Part shown: one piece after another, positions 1 through 6,033 of the stretch | Layout of the letters: each line of letters starts with the position of its first letter | Numbering within the stretch: position 1 is the stretch's first letter | Assembly: GCA_050292445.1 (NCBI GenBank) | Contig: JBNKLQ010000187.1 | Span: forward strand, 1 to 12,642 | Origin: Leptofilum sp050292445 | GTDB taxonomy: Bacteria; Chloroflexota; Anaerolineae; Promineifilales; Promineifilaceae | DNA length: 12,642 nucleotides | Direction of reading: 5' to 3' | Made by a program: the position numbers and the translations under genes | Notes under the pieces: model-generated | What the model was told of the DNA's origin: nothing | Seen by the model: only the letters and a program-made list of their open reading frames with translations | The model's database searches: none

Positions 1-1013
1 CGCGCCTGGTTTACATCGTAGCCAATCTGGAAGGCAACTTTGTTGTTGAGGCCACGCTCTACGGCCGTTTGCGGCAGCTGCGCCTCTGGGGTGTGTTGGT
101 TGAGAATGTGGGATTTGCGCTTGACCTGGATGCCTGCTTTGTTGAGCAGTCGATTGAGCTGAACGGCCGTTTGCACCGAAACAACCTCGGGCGTGATGAT
201 GTGTAGGCCCATGTCGGCCATTGTCACCGCCTGCAAAAAAGCAGGTGAAAAAACATGAGGGGCGTCTACCACAGTAAAGGCGACGTGATGCCTAAGCAAA
301 TTCAAAAAATAGTGGACCCGCTCGCCAGAAAGGGCAGATGGATCTTGAGGTTTGGCCGGTGCAGCTAGCACTCGCAGCCCAGAAGGATGAATGATGAGAC
401 GGTTTTTCAGCACGGCCCAATCCAGCTCATTTTCGGCTGGTAAATCGAGCCAGGAAGAGCGAGCTTGGAGTCGCATGTGCATCACAGCCTGTCCGCCGGA
501 AGGAGAAAGGTCTACCAGGCAAACTTCTTGCTGGCTGACTCGGCGCAAGGCTGCCGCCAGATTCACGGCCAGGGTAGTTTGCCCCACGCCGCCGCGCAAA
601 CCAAACGTTGTAATGATGATGCCCGACTCTGGGCTGGCCTGACCGCCTTTTTTTGCTAGCAAATCATCAACGCGTTCCATCAACTCTTGCGAGGTGACGG
701 GTTTGCTCAAGTAATCATCTGCGCCACTTTTTAGCGCCGTGGCGCGATCAACTTCCTGGGAGCGGGCAGTAAGCACCAAAATGGGGAGGTCATCAATGTT
801 TTCATCGGCGCGAATTTCCCGCGCCAAATCGTGGCCGCTCATGTTGGGCATCATCACATCTAGTACTAGCAACTCTGGCTTATCGGCTTTGATTTGCTCC
901 AAACCGTCCAGCGGATTGTTGATCAGGGTGATGTCGTGGCCGCCGCGCTCCAGCATAAGGCCAACCATACGCAAAAGTTGTTCATCATCATCAATTACAA
1001 AGATTCGGGCCAC
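1..1013 (-). CDS. Response regulator fused to CpaE/TadZ-like ParA-family ATPase (C-terminus off window)
   Basis: The reading frame stays open to the left edge, giving 337 codons in the window. Residues 1-118 form a receiver domain: acidic triad D8-D10, phospho-acceptor D52 in the VLDVMMP context, T82 in LVLTARS and K104 in SKP. After a short linker, residues 131 onward form a MinD/ParA-like domain with a P-loop GLRGGVGQTT (138-147) and a VCLVDLSPSGG segment (164-174). Both lysines of the deviant Walker A (KGGVGKT) are replaced, by R140 and Q145. Loss of the P-loop lysine is common in CpaE/TadZ proteins, which place Tad pilus machinery at the cell pole and often carry an N-terminal receiver-like domain. 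The start is GTG, supported by AAGGAG 8 nt upstream. That ribosome site overlaps the stop codon of the 177-residue gene upstream, so the two are probably cotranslated. Family assignment is firm; a role in pilus placement is inferred because no tad gene is visible. Confidence 0.85.
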   Translation of the reverse strand, partial: MARIFVIDDDEQLLRMVGLMLERGGHDITLINNPLDGLEQIKADKPELLVLDVMMPNMSGHDLAREIRADENIDDLPILVLTARSQEVDRATALKSGADDYLSKPVTSQELMERVDDLLAKKGGQASPESGIIITTFGLRGGVGQTTLAVNLAAALRRVSQQEVCLVDLSPSGGQAVMHMRLQARSSWLDLPAENELDWAVLKNRLIIHPSGLRVLAAPAKPQDPSALSGERVHYFLNLLRHHVAFTVVDAPHVFSPAFLQAVTMADMGLHIITPEVVSVQTAVQLNRLLNKAGIQVKRKSHILNQHTPEAQLPQTAVERGLNNKVAFQIGYDVNQA

Positions 1014-1025
1014 GCCGTCGTCTCC

Positions 1026-1559
1026 TTACTTTTTGTTAGTATCCAAACAGAAAATCCCAATTCTATCTTTGTGAACCAGGATCAGGTCGCCGCTGTAAGA
1101 AATCTCAGGATGGACAGATGCAGACGCCTTGGCAGAAAAAATCAGTTGAAAACTGCCCATCGATTGTACCAAAATTTCGCGGGCGGAGAATTTACCTTCG
1201 TGCATTGCTTCGCCAGCGATTTCAAACGAAGGAACCGTGAGGAAGATGGGAATGCTGCGGCCACGGGTAAAAATGGAACGGCCGTGTTGCGTGCCCACTG
1301 GAATCCCTTCACGCCTGTCTTGTAGCACAATAAAATTAATGTTGTCCTTGCGGAAGGCAGCTACCTGATAATTGGCAATGATGTCGCCCGGATCATGAAT
1401 GCGGGAAATGTAGGCATCGTGCAGTTCAAGGTATTTGGAATTGGGATTGCCCAACTCCGCATGAATGCCGCCCATCCCTACTGAGGCACGCCCCGTTACG
1501 CGATAGGCATCAGTAAATAAATCCAGATTAATAATGTTACGTTTGCCAAAAGTTGACAT
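1026..1559 (-). CDS. Unrecognised 177-residue protein upstream of the receiver-CpaE gene
   Basis: I do not recognise the family. The 177-residue product has no signal peptide, no membrane segment and only one Cys (in the C-terminal IGIFCLD), and looks like a compact soluble protein rich in short beta-type hydrophobic segments. It begins MSTFGKRNIINLDLF, has a Gly-rich stretch (ASVGMGGIHAELG, about residues 25-37), and ends in ILVHKDRIGIFCLDTNKK. The ATG has only a purine-rich AGAGAG/GAAG stretch upstream as a ribosome site. The stop codon lies within the Shine-Dalgarno region of the receiver-CpaE gene, so the two form a transcriptional unit and the product may be a partner of that ATPase. Upstream lies a spacer with a striking pair of inverted repeats that could be its operator. 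Coding status is supported by length and tight coupling; function is unknown. Confidence 0.7.
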   Translation of the reverse strand: MSTFGKRNIINLDLFTDAYRVTGRASVGMGGIHAELGNPNSKYLELHDAYISRIHDPGDIIANYQVAAFRKDNINFIVLQDRREGIPVGTQHGRSIFTRGRSIPIFLTVPSFEIAGEAMHEGKFSAREILVQSMGSFQLIFSAKASASVHPEISYSGDLILVHKDRIGIFCLDTNKK

Positions 1560-1588
1560 AACTTCACTTCTCTCTTTACAGTTACGCT

Positions 1589-1693
1589 AGTGTTTCGCGG
1601 TGTAAATAAATCAATAAATGACGGATGCCGCGAAACACTTAAGTAGTTTGGCGCAGGCCGCTATCGTAACTGCAGATCTATTTGCGCCAAACT
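1589..1693. repeat. Two consecutive inverted repeats, each with a 27-nt loop
   Basis: AGTGTTTCGCGG (1589-1600) pairs perfectly with CCGCGAAACACT (1628-1639). AGTTTGGCGCA (1645-1655) pairs perfectly with TGCGCCAAACT (1683-1693). Both loops are exactly 27 nt and the two structures are 5 nt apart. All four arms share a GTTT(C/G)GCG core. The block lies 30 bp upstream of the 177-residue gene and downstream of the dehydrogenase stop. It could be a four-site operator, a transcription stop for the microcompartment operon, or a processed RNA structure. No T-run follows either hairpin closely, which argues against a simple intrinsic terminator. Confidence 0.75.
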
Positions 1694-1733
1694 GCACTAG
1701 GCAGTTGAATAAAACCTGATTGCCAATACTTTA

Positions 1734-3194
1734 CTATACAATGCGGAATGAATCTACCAGTGTGCAGCGGCGCAGGCGGCTAAAGCTGCGTGGGCCGGTT
1801 AACCCTTCTCCTGTTGGACTGGCAATAGTAAAGGAACAGAACCCTTCTCCACCATAGCCTAATCCGGCCAGACAAGGGCCATTCTTCACAAAAATACTGC
1901 AATTCATTTCGCGGGCCATGCGGCTGAGGTTGTCCAGATTTTTGGAATGCATAACGGCCGTATGCCTAAACCCATGTTCCGCTGCCACTGCCAAATCGAT
2001 GGCCGCATCGGCATTGGCCACGCGCACCACGGGCATGATGGGCATCATCTGCTCCGACCAGACGGCCGGATGATCTTCTGGCACGTCAGCCACAATCTGG
2101 CGCACCTCTGGCCCGGCAGAGATGCCAATTTCGGCCAGCAGCACGCTGGCATTTTTACCAATAAAATCTTTGTTCATATCGGCATACATGCGCGGGCCGC
2201 GATCTTTTACCGTGACCGCTTTCCACAGGCGGTTAAACTGCCAGCTGTTCAGCTTCACTGCCCCATGATGGGTCATCACCTGAATTAACTCATCGACGAT
2301 GCCATCCACGGCAATCGTTTCTTTTTCCGTGGTGCAAACAATGTTGTTGTCGAACGAGCCACCAATGACGATGTCCCGGCCAGCTTGCTCAAGATCGGCC
2401 GTTTCGTCTACGACCACCGGTGGGTTGCCTGGGCCGGCACAAACGGCGCGTTTGCCGCTGCGCATGGCGGCGCGCACCACGGCTGCCCCACCCGTGACGG
2501 TGAGCAGGCGTACATCTTTATGATGCATGAGAGCAGTGGCGCTTTCGATGGTGGGTTGAGCAACGGCCGTTAACAAATTTGCCGGTCCACCCGCTTTCTG
2601 AATCGCCTGGTTCAGAACCTGCACGGTGTGGTTGGAGGCATTTTGCGTGCTGGGGTGGGCGTTGAAAGTCACTGCATTTCCTGCGGCTACCATGCTAATG
2701 GCGTTGCAGATAACGGTGCTGGTGGGGTTGGTGCTGGGCGTCAGCGCCCCGATGATGCCATACGGTGCCCATTCGGTGATGGTCAGGCCGCCGTCACCGC
2801 TCCAGGCGGTGGGTTCCAAAGCTTCTGTCCCCAGCGCTTTGTCGGCATTGAGGATGTTTTTAAGCACTTTGTCTTCCACGCGGCCCATGCCGGATTCGCT
2901 GTGGGCCATTTCGGCCAGCACTTGGGCGTATTCGCGTCCAGCCTGGCGCATGTGGGCCACCATCTGTTTGCGGATTTCCAGCGGCAGCTTGTTGAGCTGG
3001 CGAAAGGCGGTTCCAGCAGCAGCTACCGCTTCATCCAGGGTAGGGAAGACGCCACTGTCACCGCCAGCTGGGATGGGTTCTGGGGCGGCTTGTTGGTGTC
3101 GTCGGGAAACGGCCGTTTCCCTGGTCGTCGGCATTGTTTCCCCAACTTCGCGTGTCACTCGGTCAATAATTGCCTGAATTTCATTATCTTTCAT
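1734..3194 (-). CDS. CoA-acylating aldehyde dehydrogenase, PduP/EutE type, microcompartment cargo
   Basis: Oxidises an aldehyde (here most likely acetaldehyde from DeoC) to the acyl-CoA with NAD+ and CoA, inside the microcompartment lumen. The 486 residues match the usual PduP/EutE size. Residues 4-21 (NEIQAIIDRVTREVGETM) form an amphipathic encapsulation-type helix, then a Pro/Ala-rich linker to about residue 45, then the aldehyde dehydrogenase fold. Visible landmarks are TPSTNPTSTVICNAI (152-166) in the cofactor-binding half, TVTGGAAVVRAA (232-243), AGPGNPPVVVDETAD (253-267), and the catalytic nucleophile C287 in FDNNIVCTTEKE. This is the last gene of the operon. A weak GGGA motif lies about 7 nt before the ATG. 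The C-terminus GPRSFSRLRRCTLVDSF resembles that of PduP-type enzymes. PduP versus EutE substrate preference cannot be read from sequence; acetaldehyde is inferred from the neighbouring aldolase. Confidence 0.95.
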   Translation of the reverse strand: MKDNEIQAIIDRVTREVGETMPTTRETAVSRRHQQAAPEPIPAGGDSGVFPTLDEAVAAAGTAFRQLNKLPLEIRKQMVAHMRQAGREYAQVLAEMAHSESGMGRVEDKVLKNILNADKALGTEALEPTAWSGDGGLTITEWAPYGIIGALTPSTNPTSTVICNAISMVAAGNAVTFNAHPSTQNASNHTVQVLNQAIQKAGGPANLLTAVAQPTIESATALMHHKDVRLLTVTGGAAVVRAAMRSGKRAVCAGPGNPPVVVDETADLEQAGRDIVIGGSFDNNIVCTTEKETIAVDGIVDELIQVMTHHGAVKLNSWQFNRLWKAVTVKDRGPRMYADMNKDFIGKNASVLLAEIGISAGPEVRQIVADVPEDHPAVWSEQMMPIMPVVRVANADAAIDLAVAAEHGFRHTAVMHSKNLDNLSRMAREMNCSIFVKNGPCLAGLGYGGEGFCSFTIASPTGEGLTGPRSFSRLRRCTLVDSFRIV

Positions 3195-3252
3195 AATATC
3201 ATCCCGTGTCAGCCAAATAAATCTGATGAATCAGGATAAAAATCAAAGATTT

Positions 3253-3290
3253 CGCAGATTGAATAGATTTTTTAATTCGTTGAATCTGCG
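3253..3290. repeat. Inverted word repeat CGCAGATT/AATCTGCG between nucleotidyltransferase and dehydrogenase
   Basis: CGCAGATT (3253-3260) and AATCTGCG (3283-3290) form an 8-bp perfect inverted repeat with a 22-nt AT-rich loop. The same word CGCAGATT recurs on the other side of the nucleotidyltransferase gene at 4206-4213 and 4216-4223, so that gene is bracketed by copies. Role unknown; it may be an RNA processing or stabilising hairpin or a trace of insertion. Confidence 0.6.
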
Positions 3291-3312
3291 CAATCTGTTG
3301 ACAAAAAATTTG

Positions 3313-4194
3313 CTAGTTACCCAATCGCTCTTTTCGTCTAGTGTTCCACTCCGCCATGTTCCAGGCACGTCCCGGCTCTTCGCTGCTGCGGATAAACGCT
3401 TCATCTACTGGCTTCTCATAGTCACCGTCAGCAATGAGCTGCTGCTGGAATGCTTCAAAGTAAAATGTCAGCTTGTCTACCCGTGCCCTGTAGCCTGTGT
3501 GGTCGAGGCTGGGCGCATTGGACAGCAGCAAAATGTCGTCAGCGAACCCTTCGGGCAGCCAGGGCAGTTGCAACAGGCCACTCATTTGCCGGTTGCGCCA
3601 GATGCGCCAGCGGCGATTGTAGGCAAACAGACCATCGACCAGATAATGATATGCTGCTTGCAGCCGGTCATGGGCAATGGCCGGACCGAGTGCCTCCCAA
3701 TTGGTTTGGGGAGATCCCCAGCCCAAATGTTGATCCAGCCAGGTAATCGCTCCGTCCAAACGCGCCTGCCGCAGATCGTCAGGGTAGGCGCTGCGCTGTT
3801 GAATTTGCCGCGTTACTTCGCCGTGACGGTCGTAAGCGATCCAGCCGTTAACTAGTTCGCTTAGTCGCTCTTCCGGCCAGGCAAAATCAGGATTGCGCCA
3901 TTGCTGCCAATCGACCCGCATAAAATCAAGTTGTAGCCCCTGCTGGATGGCTTCATCTTCGCTGAAGATGCTGTGGAAGCTGTCGTCTGCCTCTAGCCAG
4001 ATGGCTTCAGCAGGGACAATGTAAAGGTCGTAAGGATCGAGAAATAAAATGATGTCGATGTCGGAGTCGGGGCGCATGCGTCCCGTGGCGATACTGCCAA
4101 TACCAACTGCGGCCTGTACGGCCGTTTCTGGCAGCAGCACCCTCTCCATAAAGTGAAGAAATTGCTCGCGTTTTTCCTGCGTGGCGGGTGTCAT
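3313..4194 (-). CDS. Nucleotidyltransferase-domain protein with helical C-terminal domain
   Basis: Residues 25-95 are a DNA-polymerase-beta-type nucleotidyltransferase domain: G33-S34 in VGIGSIATG, metal-ligand pair D45/D47 in PDSDIDIILF, and a third acid D90 in LQLDFMRV. All three catalytic acids are present, so the enzyme should transfer a nucleotide to an unknown acceptor. The remaining 200 residues look helical, with several Trp and His residues, as in aminoglycoside nucleotidyltransferases and related small-molecule adenylyltransferases; at 293 residues it is much longer than MNT-type antitoxins. It lies between the BMC-P and dehydrogenase genes in the same orientation, but no clear ribosome site precedes the ATG and CGCAGATT word repeats flank it on both sides. 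It may be a later insertion rather than an original microcompartment gene. Substrate unknown; resistance, regulation or cofactor chemistry are all possible. Confidence 0.85.
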   Translation of the reverse strand: MTPATQEKREQFLHFMERVLLPETAVQAAVGIGSIATGRMRPDSDIDIILFLDPYDLYIVPAEAIWLEADDSFHSIFSEDEAIQQGLQLDFMRVDWQQWRNPDFAWPEERLSELVNGWIAYDRHGEVTRQIQQRSAYPDDLRQARLDGAITWLDQHLGWGSPQTNWEALGPAIAHDRLQAAYHYLVDGLFAYNRRWRIWRNRQMSGLLQLPWLPEGFADDILLLSNAPSLDHTGYRARVDKLTFYFEAFQQQLIADGDYEKPVDEAFIRSSEEPGRAWNMAEWNTRRKERLGN

Positions 4195-4203
4195 TGACAG
4201 TTA

Positions 4204-4223
4204 ATCGCAGATTATCGCAGATT
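4204..4223. repeat. Tandem decamer ATCGCAGATT x2
   Basis: Two perfect head-to-tail copies of ATCGCAGATT (4204-4213 and 4214-4223) followed by TTTT lie immediately upstream of the nucleotidyltransferase start. The word matches the inverted repeat on the far side of that gene (3253-3290). Confidence 0.7.
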
Positions 4224-4276
4224 TTTTACGACTTTCTCTACGGCTCCGCGCCTCTGCGTTGATTCTTTTTTCAGAC

Positions 4277-4564
4277 TCACTTATGGTATTTTTCGTCGCC
4301 AGATACTTCCCAACTATCTACAATGGCCATGACGACGGCGTCACACGGCCGTTTGTCGGTGAACTTGGTCTGGCGAGCGGAACTACCCGTGGCTACCATC
4401 ACCACTTCATCCAGACCCGCGCCCACAGCATCGGCCGCGACAACGTAGCCCGATTCCTCCTCATTGTCTACTGTCAGTCGCCGCACCACCAAAAATTTGA
4501 GCCCGTCCAATGACGCCTCTTTTTGTGTTGCTACTAGCGTGCCTACCACTTTGCCTAGAAACAT
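4277..4564 (-). CDS. BMC-P pentameric shell vertex protein (EutN/CcmL family)
   Basis: Caps the vertices of the icosahedral microcompartment shell as a pentamer. The 95-residue product has the family hallmarks: start MFLGKVVGTLVATQKE, the LDGLKFLVV strand (residues 19-27), the acidic turn before the VVAADAVGAGLDEVVMVATGSSAR core (about 41-64), and the C-terminal strand DAVVMAIVDSWEV. Length is typical for EutN/CcmL. It follows BMC-H after a 97-bp spacer that holds word repeats and a 12-bp hairpin. Only a weak GGA precedes the ATG, compatible with the low copy number needed (60 subunits per shell against thousands for BMC-H). It is the only pentamer gene in the locus. Confidence 0.95.
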   Translation of the reverse strand: MFLGKVVGTLVATQKEASLDGLKFLVVRRLTVDNEEESGYVVAADAVGAGLDEVVMVATGSSARQTKFTDKRPCDAVVMAIVDSWEVSGDEKYHK

Positions 4565-4569
4565 TTTCC

Positions 4570-4650
4570 GTAATCCGTGAACGGTTATCGGTAATCCGTG
4601 AACGGTAATCGGTAAATAGTGATCAGAAAAAGAAACTGTTTACCGATTAC
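4570..4650. repeat. Tandem and inverted GGTAATC word repeats between BMC-H and BMC-P
   Basis: GTAATCCGTGAACGGT occurs twice (4570-4585 and 4591-4606) with a 21-nt period. GTAATCGGTAAA (4605-4616) pairs perfectly with TTTACCGATTAC (4639-4650) over 12 bp around a 22-nt loop. A further TACCGATTACT copy overlaps the end of the BMC-H gene. The structure separates the abundant hexamer from the scarce pentamer and could set their mRNA ratio by protecting or ending the upstream part of the message. Confidence 0.75.
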
Positions 4651-4661
4651 TGACCTACCGA

Positions 4662-4955
4662 TTACTGATCACCGGCATCCTGACGACCCAAGGGCAAAAC
4701 AGTGTCCACATTGGCATGAGGCCGGGGAATGACATGGACGGAAATAACTTCGCCAACTTTCTCCGCACCACGAGTTCCAGCTTCAACGGCCGCTTTCACT
4801 GCAGCCACATCGCCACGTACAATGGCAGTGACATGGCCACCACCTGTTTTCTCATAGGCAACCAGCTCCACGCGGGCGGCTTTCACCATCGCGTCAGACG
4901 CTTCCACCATGGCGGCAAAGCTACGACATTCGATCATTCCTAATGCTTCTGTCAT
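4662..4955 (-). CDS. BMC-H hexameric shell protein (PduA/PduJ/CcmK family)
   Basis: Main facet protein of the microcompartment shell; the hexamer has a central pore for substrate passage. The 97-residue product begins MTEALGMIECRSFAAMVEAS and carries the full Pfam00936 fold: GMIECRSF strand, DAMVKAARVELVAYEKTGGG helix-strand-loop, VTAIVRGDVAAVKAAVEAG and VISVHVIPRPH. The pore loop reads KTGGGH where PduA has KIGSGL, so the pore is lined by Gly with a nearby His. I place the start at 4955, not at an in-frame ATG 69 nt upstream, because AGGAG lies 8 nt before this ATG and the upstream residues are encoded by a spacer repeat. It is the only single-domain hexamer protein in the locus. Confidence 0.96.
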   Translation of the reverse strand: MTEALGMIECRSFAAMVEASDAMVKAARVELVAYEKTGGGHVTAIVRGDVAAVKAAVEAGTRGAEKVGEVISVHVIPRPHANVDTVLPLGRQDAGDQ

Positions 4956-4972
4956 GTTTGGTTCTCCTGTTT

Positions 4973-5026
4973 TAGTGGTTAGTGGTTGATGGCTAGTAGC
5001 AACAATTAACCAGCCACTAGCCACTA
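4973..5026. repeat. Inverted TAGTGG(C/T) word repeat between BMC-T and BMC-H
   Basis: TAGTGGTTAGTGGTTG (4973-4988) pairs with CAGCCACTAGCCACTA (5011-5026) over 16 bp with two G-U wobbles, around a 22-nt loop. Each arm is two copies of a 7-nt word TAGTGGY. The hairpin ends shortly before the BMC-H ribosome site. Confidence 0.75.
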
Positions 5027-5029
5027 AAT

Positions 5030-5668
5030 TTATTCACTTTTCCGAGTTTCTTGAGAACGGCCGCCAACGCTCTCTATGGCGTCGATGGCAGCCTGATAGC
5101 CAGCCATAATATCTCGCTCTGAGCCACCCAGGTAGACACGGCCGAAGCTACCAAAAGCGGTTACTTCCAAAATGTTCAAATCGGCTCGTTTTTCTGCTTC
5201 GTTGGCGGCCAGAGCGGCATAGGCCGCAGGCTGCACTTCCATGACGTACAGCGTTTGGCCAGCCAAAATCATGTGTCCGTGACGCATTCGGTTAATCAGC
5301 TGCACCTGGTGCGGGTCGATGTTGCGGATAATCTGGCTGGAAACGACGCGTGGCTTCAGCCTATCTGCTTCCTTTAGCTCCAGTGCTTCCAAAATGGCCG
5401 CGCCAGCAGCACGCACATCCGCCTGGCTGCTGGAATGCACTTCTAGCAGGCCATAGAGCCGTTCGACAATTTGCATACCGGGCTTCACCCCCACCGATTT
5501 CAAGGCCACATCGGTAATGCGATTTATTTCGATGCCGGGTGAAATTTCGATCCAGAGGGAAGCATCGCCGGGCAAGGGAAGAAAGCCACGGGCCACGGTG
5601 CCTAAAAAAGCGGCATGCTGGAGCTGTAAACTATCTAAAAAGACATAACTGCGCAGTTCAACGGACAC
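5030..5668 (-). CDS. BMC-T tandem-domain trimeric shell protein
   Basis: A 212-residue double-BMC-domain protein that forms pseudohexameric trimers in shell facets, usually with a larger pore than BMC-H. Domain 1 spans about residues 4-105 (LRSYVFLDSLQLQHAAFLGT, then PGIEINRITDVALKSVGVKPGM and the VERLYGLLEVH strand). Domain 2 spans about 106-205 (RVVSSQIIRNIDPHQVQLIN, ILAGQTLYVMEVQPAAYAAL, LNILEVTAFGSFGRVYLGG). There is no Cys, so it is not a PduT-like iron-sulfur shell protein; the FGSFGR loop is the candidate pore segment of domain 2. The start is GTG, fixed by AAGGAG 8 nt upstream, which lies inside the end of the zinc-ribbon gene; only 1 nt separates the two genes. It is the only BMC-T in the locus. 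The fold is clear; whether its pore opens and closes is unknown. Confidence 0.93.
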   Translation of the reverse strand: MSVELRSYVFLDSLQLQHAAFLGTVARGFLPLPGDASLWIEISPGIEINRITDVALKSVGVKPGMQIVERLYGLLEVHSSSQADVRAAGAAILEALELKEADRLKPRVVSSQIIRNIDPHQVQLINRMRHGHMILAGQTLYVMEVQPAAYAALAANEAEKRADLNILEVTAFGSFGRVYLGGSERDIMAGYQAAIDAIESVGGRSQETRKSE

Positions 5669-5669
5669 G

Positions 5670-5945
5670 TTAACGACTCCTTCTTTCTGGCTCGGGCTGC
5701 CACTGACCGGTTGGTTCAGTGCGGGGCTGCCAATCGTCCATTTCTAAATTAGGCTCTTTGCCGGTGAGCTTATCGATGAGGTAGTGCAGCCGCAGCATAA
5801 AAATTTCGTCATAGTCGGTAACGCCGCAGACGTCGCATTGGTAGGCAGGGACGTTGGGGATGACCATAAGATGCTCGCTGAGTGGGCTATAGTAGGCGAT
5901 TTTTGTGGGTTGAAATTTCCCTATCCGACAATGATGACAATCCAT
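5670..5945 (-). CDS. YgiT-type zinc-ribbon protein, coupled to BMC-T
   Basis: A 91-residue protein with two CxxC knuckles, C3-C6 and C37-C40, in the arrangement of YgiT/MqsA N-terminal zinc fingers: MDCHHCRIGK, then a strand ending LMVIPNVPAYQCDVCG. In MqsA this domain precedes a DNA-binding helix-turn-helix; here the C-terminal half (41-91) is short, with a helical FMLRLHYLIDKLTGKE stretch and a Pro/Arg-rich tail, and shows no helix-turn-helix. It has a good ribosome site (TAGGAA, about 8 nt before ATG). Its stop is 1 nt from the BMC-T GTG and it encodes the BMC-T ribosome site, so translation is coupled. This placement between aldolase and shell genes suggests a microcompartment role (assembly factor, metal handling or regulator). 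That role is inference; the zinc-ribbon call is firm. Confidence 0.85.
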   Translation of the reverse strand: MDCHHCRIGKFQPTKIAYYSPLSEHLMVIPNVPAYQCDVCGVTDYDEIFMLRLHYLIDKLTGKEPNLEMDDWQPRTEPTGQWQPEPERRSR

Positions 5946-5977
5946 AAATAAGTTCCTAAGTAGATTGGCGTAATTTG

Positions 5978-6012
5978 GTAATTGAGTAATTCTTTTTCAA
6001 TTACTCAGTTAC
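5978..6012. repeat. Inverted GTAATTGAGTAATT repeat between deoC and zinc-ribbon gene
   Basis: GTAATTGAGTAATT (5978-5991) pairs with AATTACTCAGTTAC (5999-6012), 13 of 14 plus one wobble, around a 7-nt loop CTTTTTC. Further TTAATTACACAATTACC words follow. This is the tightest hairpin of the operon spacers and AT-rich throughout. Confidence 0.7.
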
Positions 6013-6033
6013 TTAATTACACAATTACCTCGA

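Noticed and set aside
391..1325. Plus-strand open frames (83, 111 and 143 residues) opposite the receiver-CpaE unit
   Set aside because: They are antisense to receiver and ATPase motifs that are plainly coding on the minus strand.
2628..3855. Long plus-strand open frames (203 and 209 residues) opposite the dehydrogenase and nucleotidyltransferase genes
   Set aside because: They are antisense to genes with clear catalytic motifs, have no ribosome sites or recognisable domains, and their His/Gly/Pro-rich content is typical of reverse-strand shadows.
3195..4276. Insertion sequence carrying the nucleotidyltransferase
   Set aside because: No transposase, no terminal inverted repeats of useful length and no target duplication are visible; only the short CGCAGATT words flank the gene.
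4570..5026. CRISPR array or tRNA-like elements in the shell-gene spacers
   Set aside because: The repeated words are 7-16 nt with no uniform unique spacers, and no cas genes or cloverleaf folds are present.
5030..5668. Iron-sulfur cluster in BMC-T, as in PduT
   Set aside because: The protein contains no cysteine.
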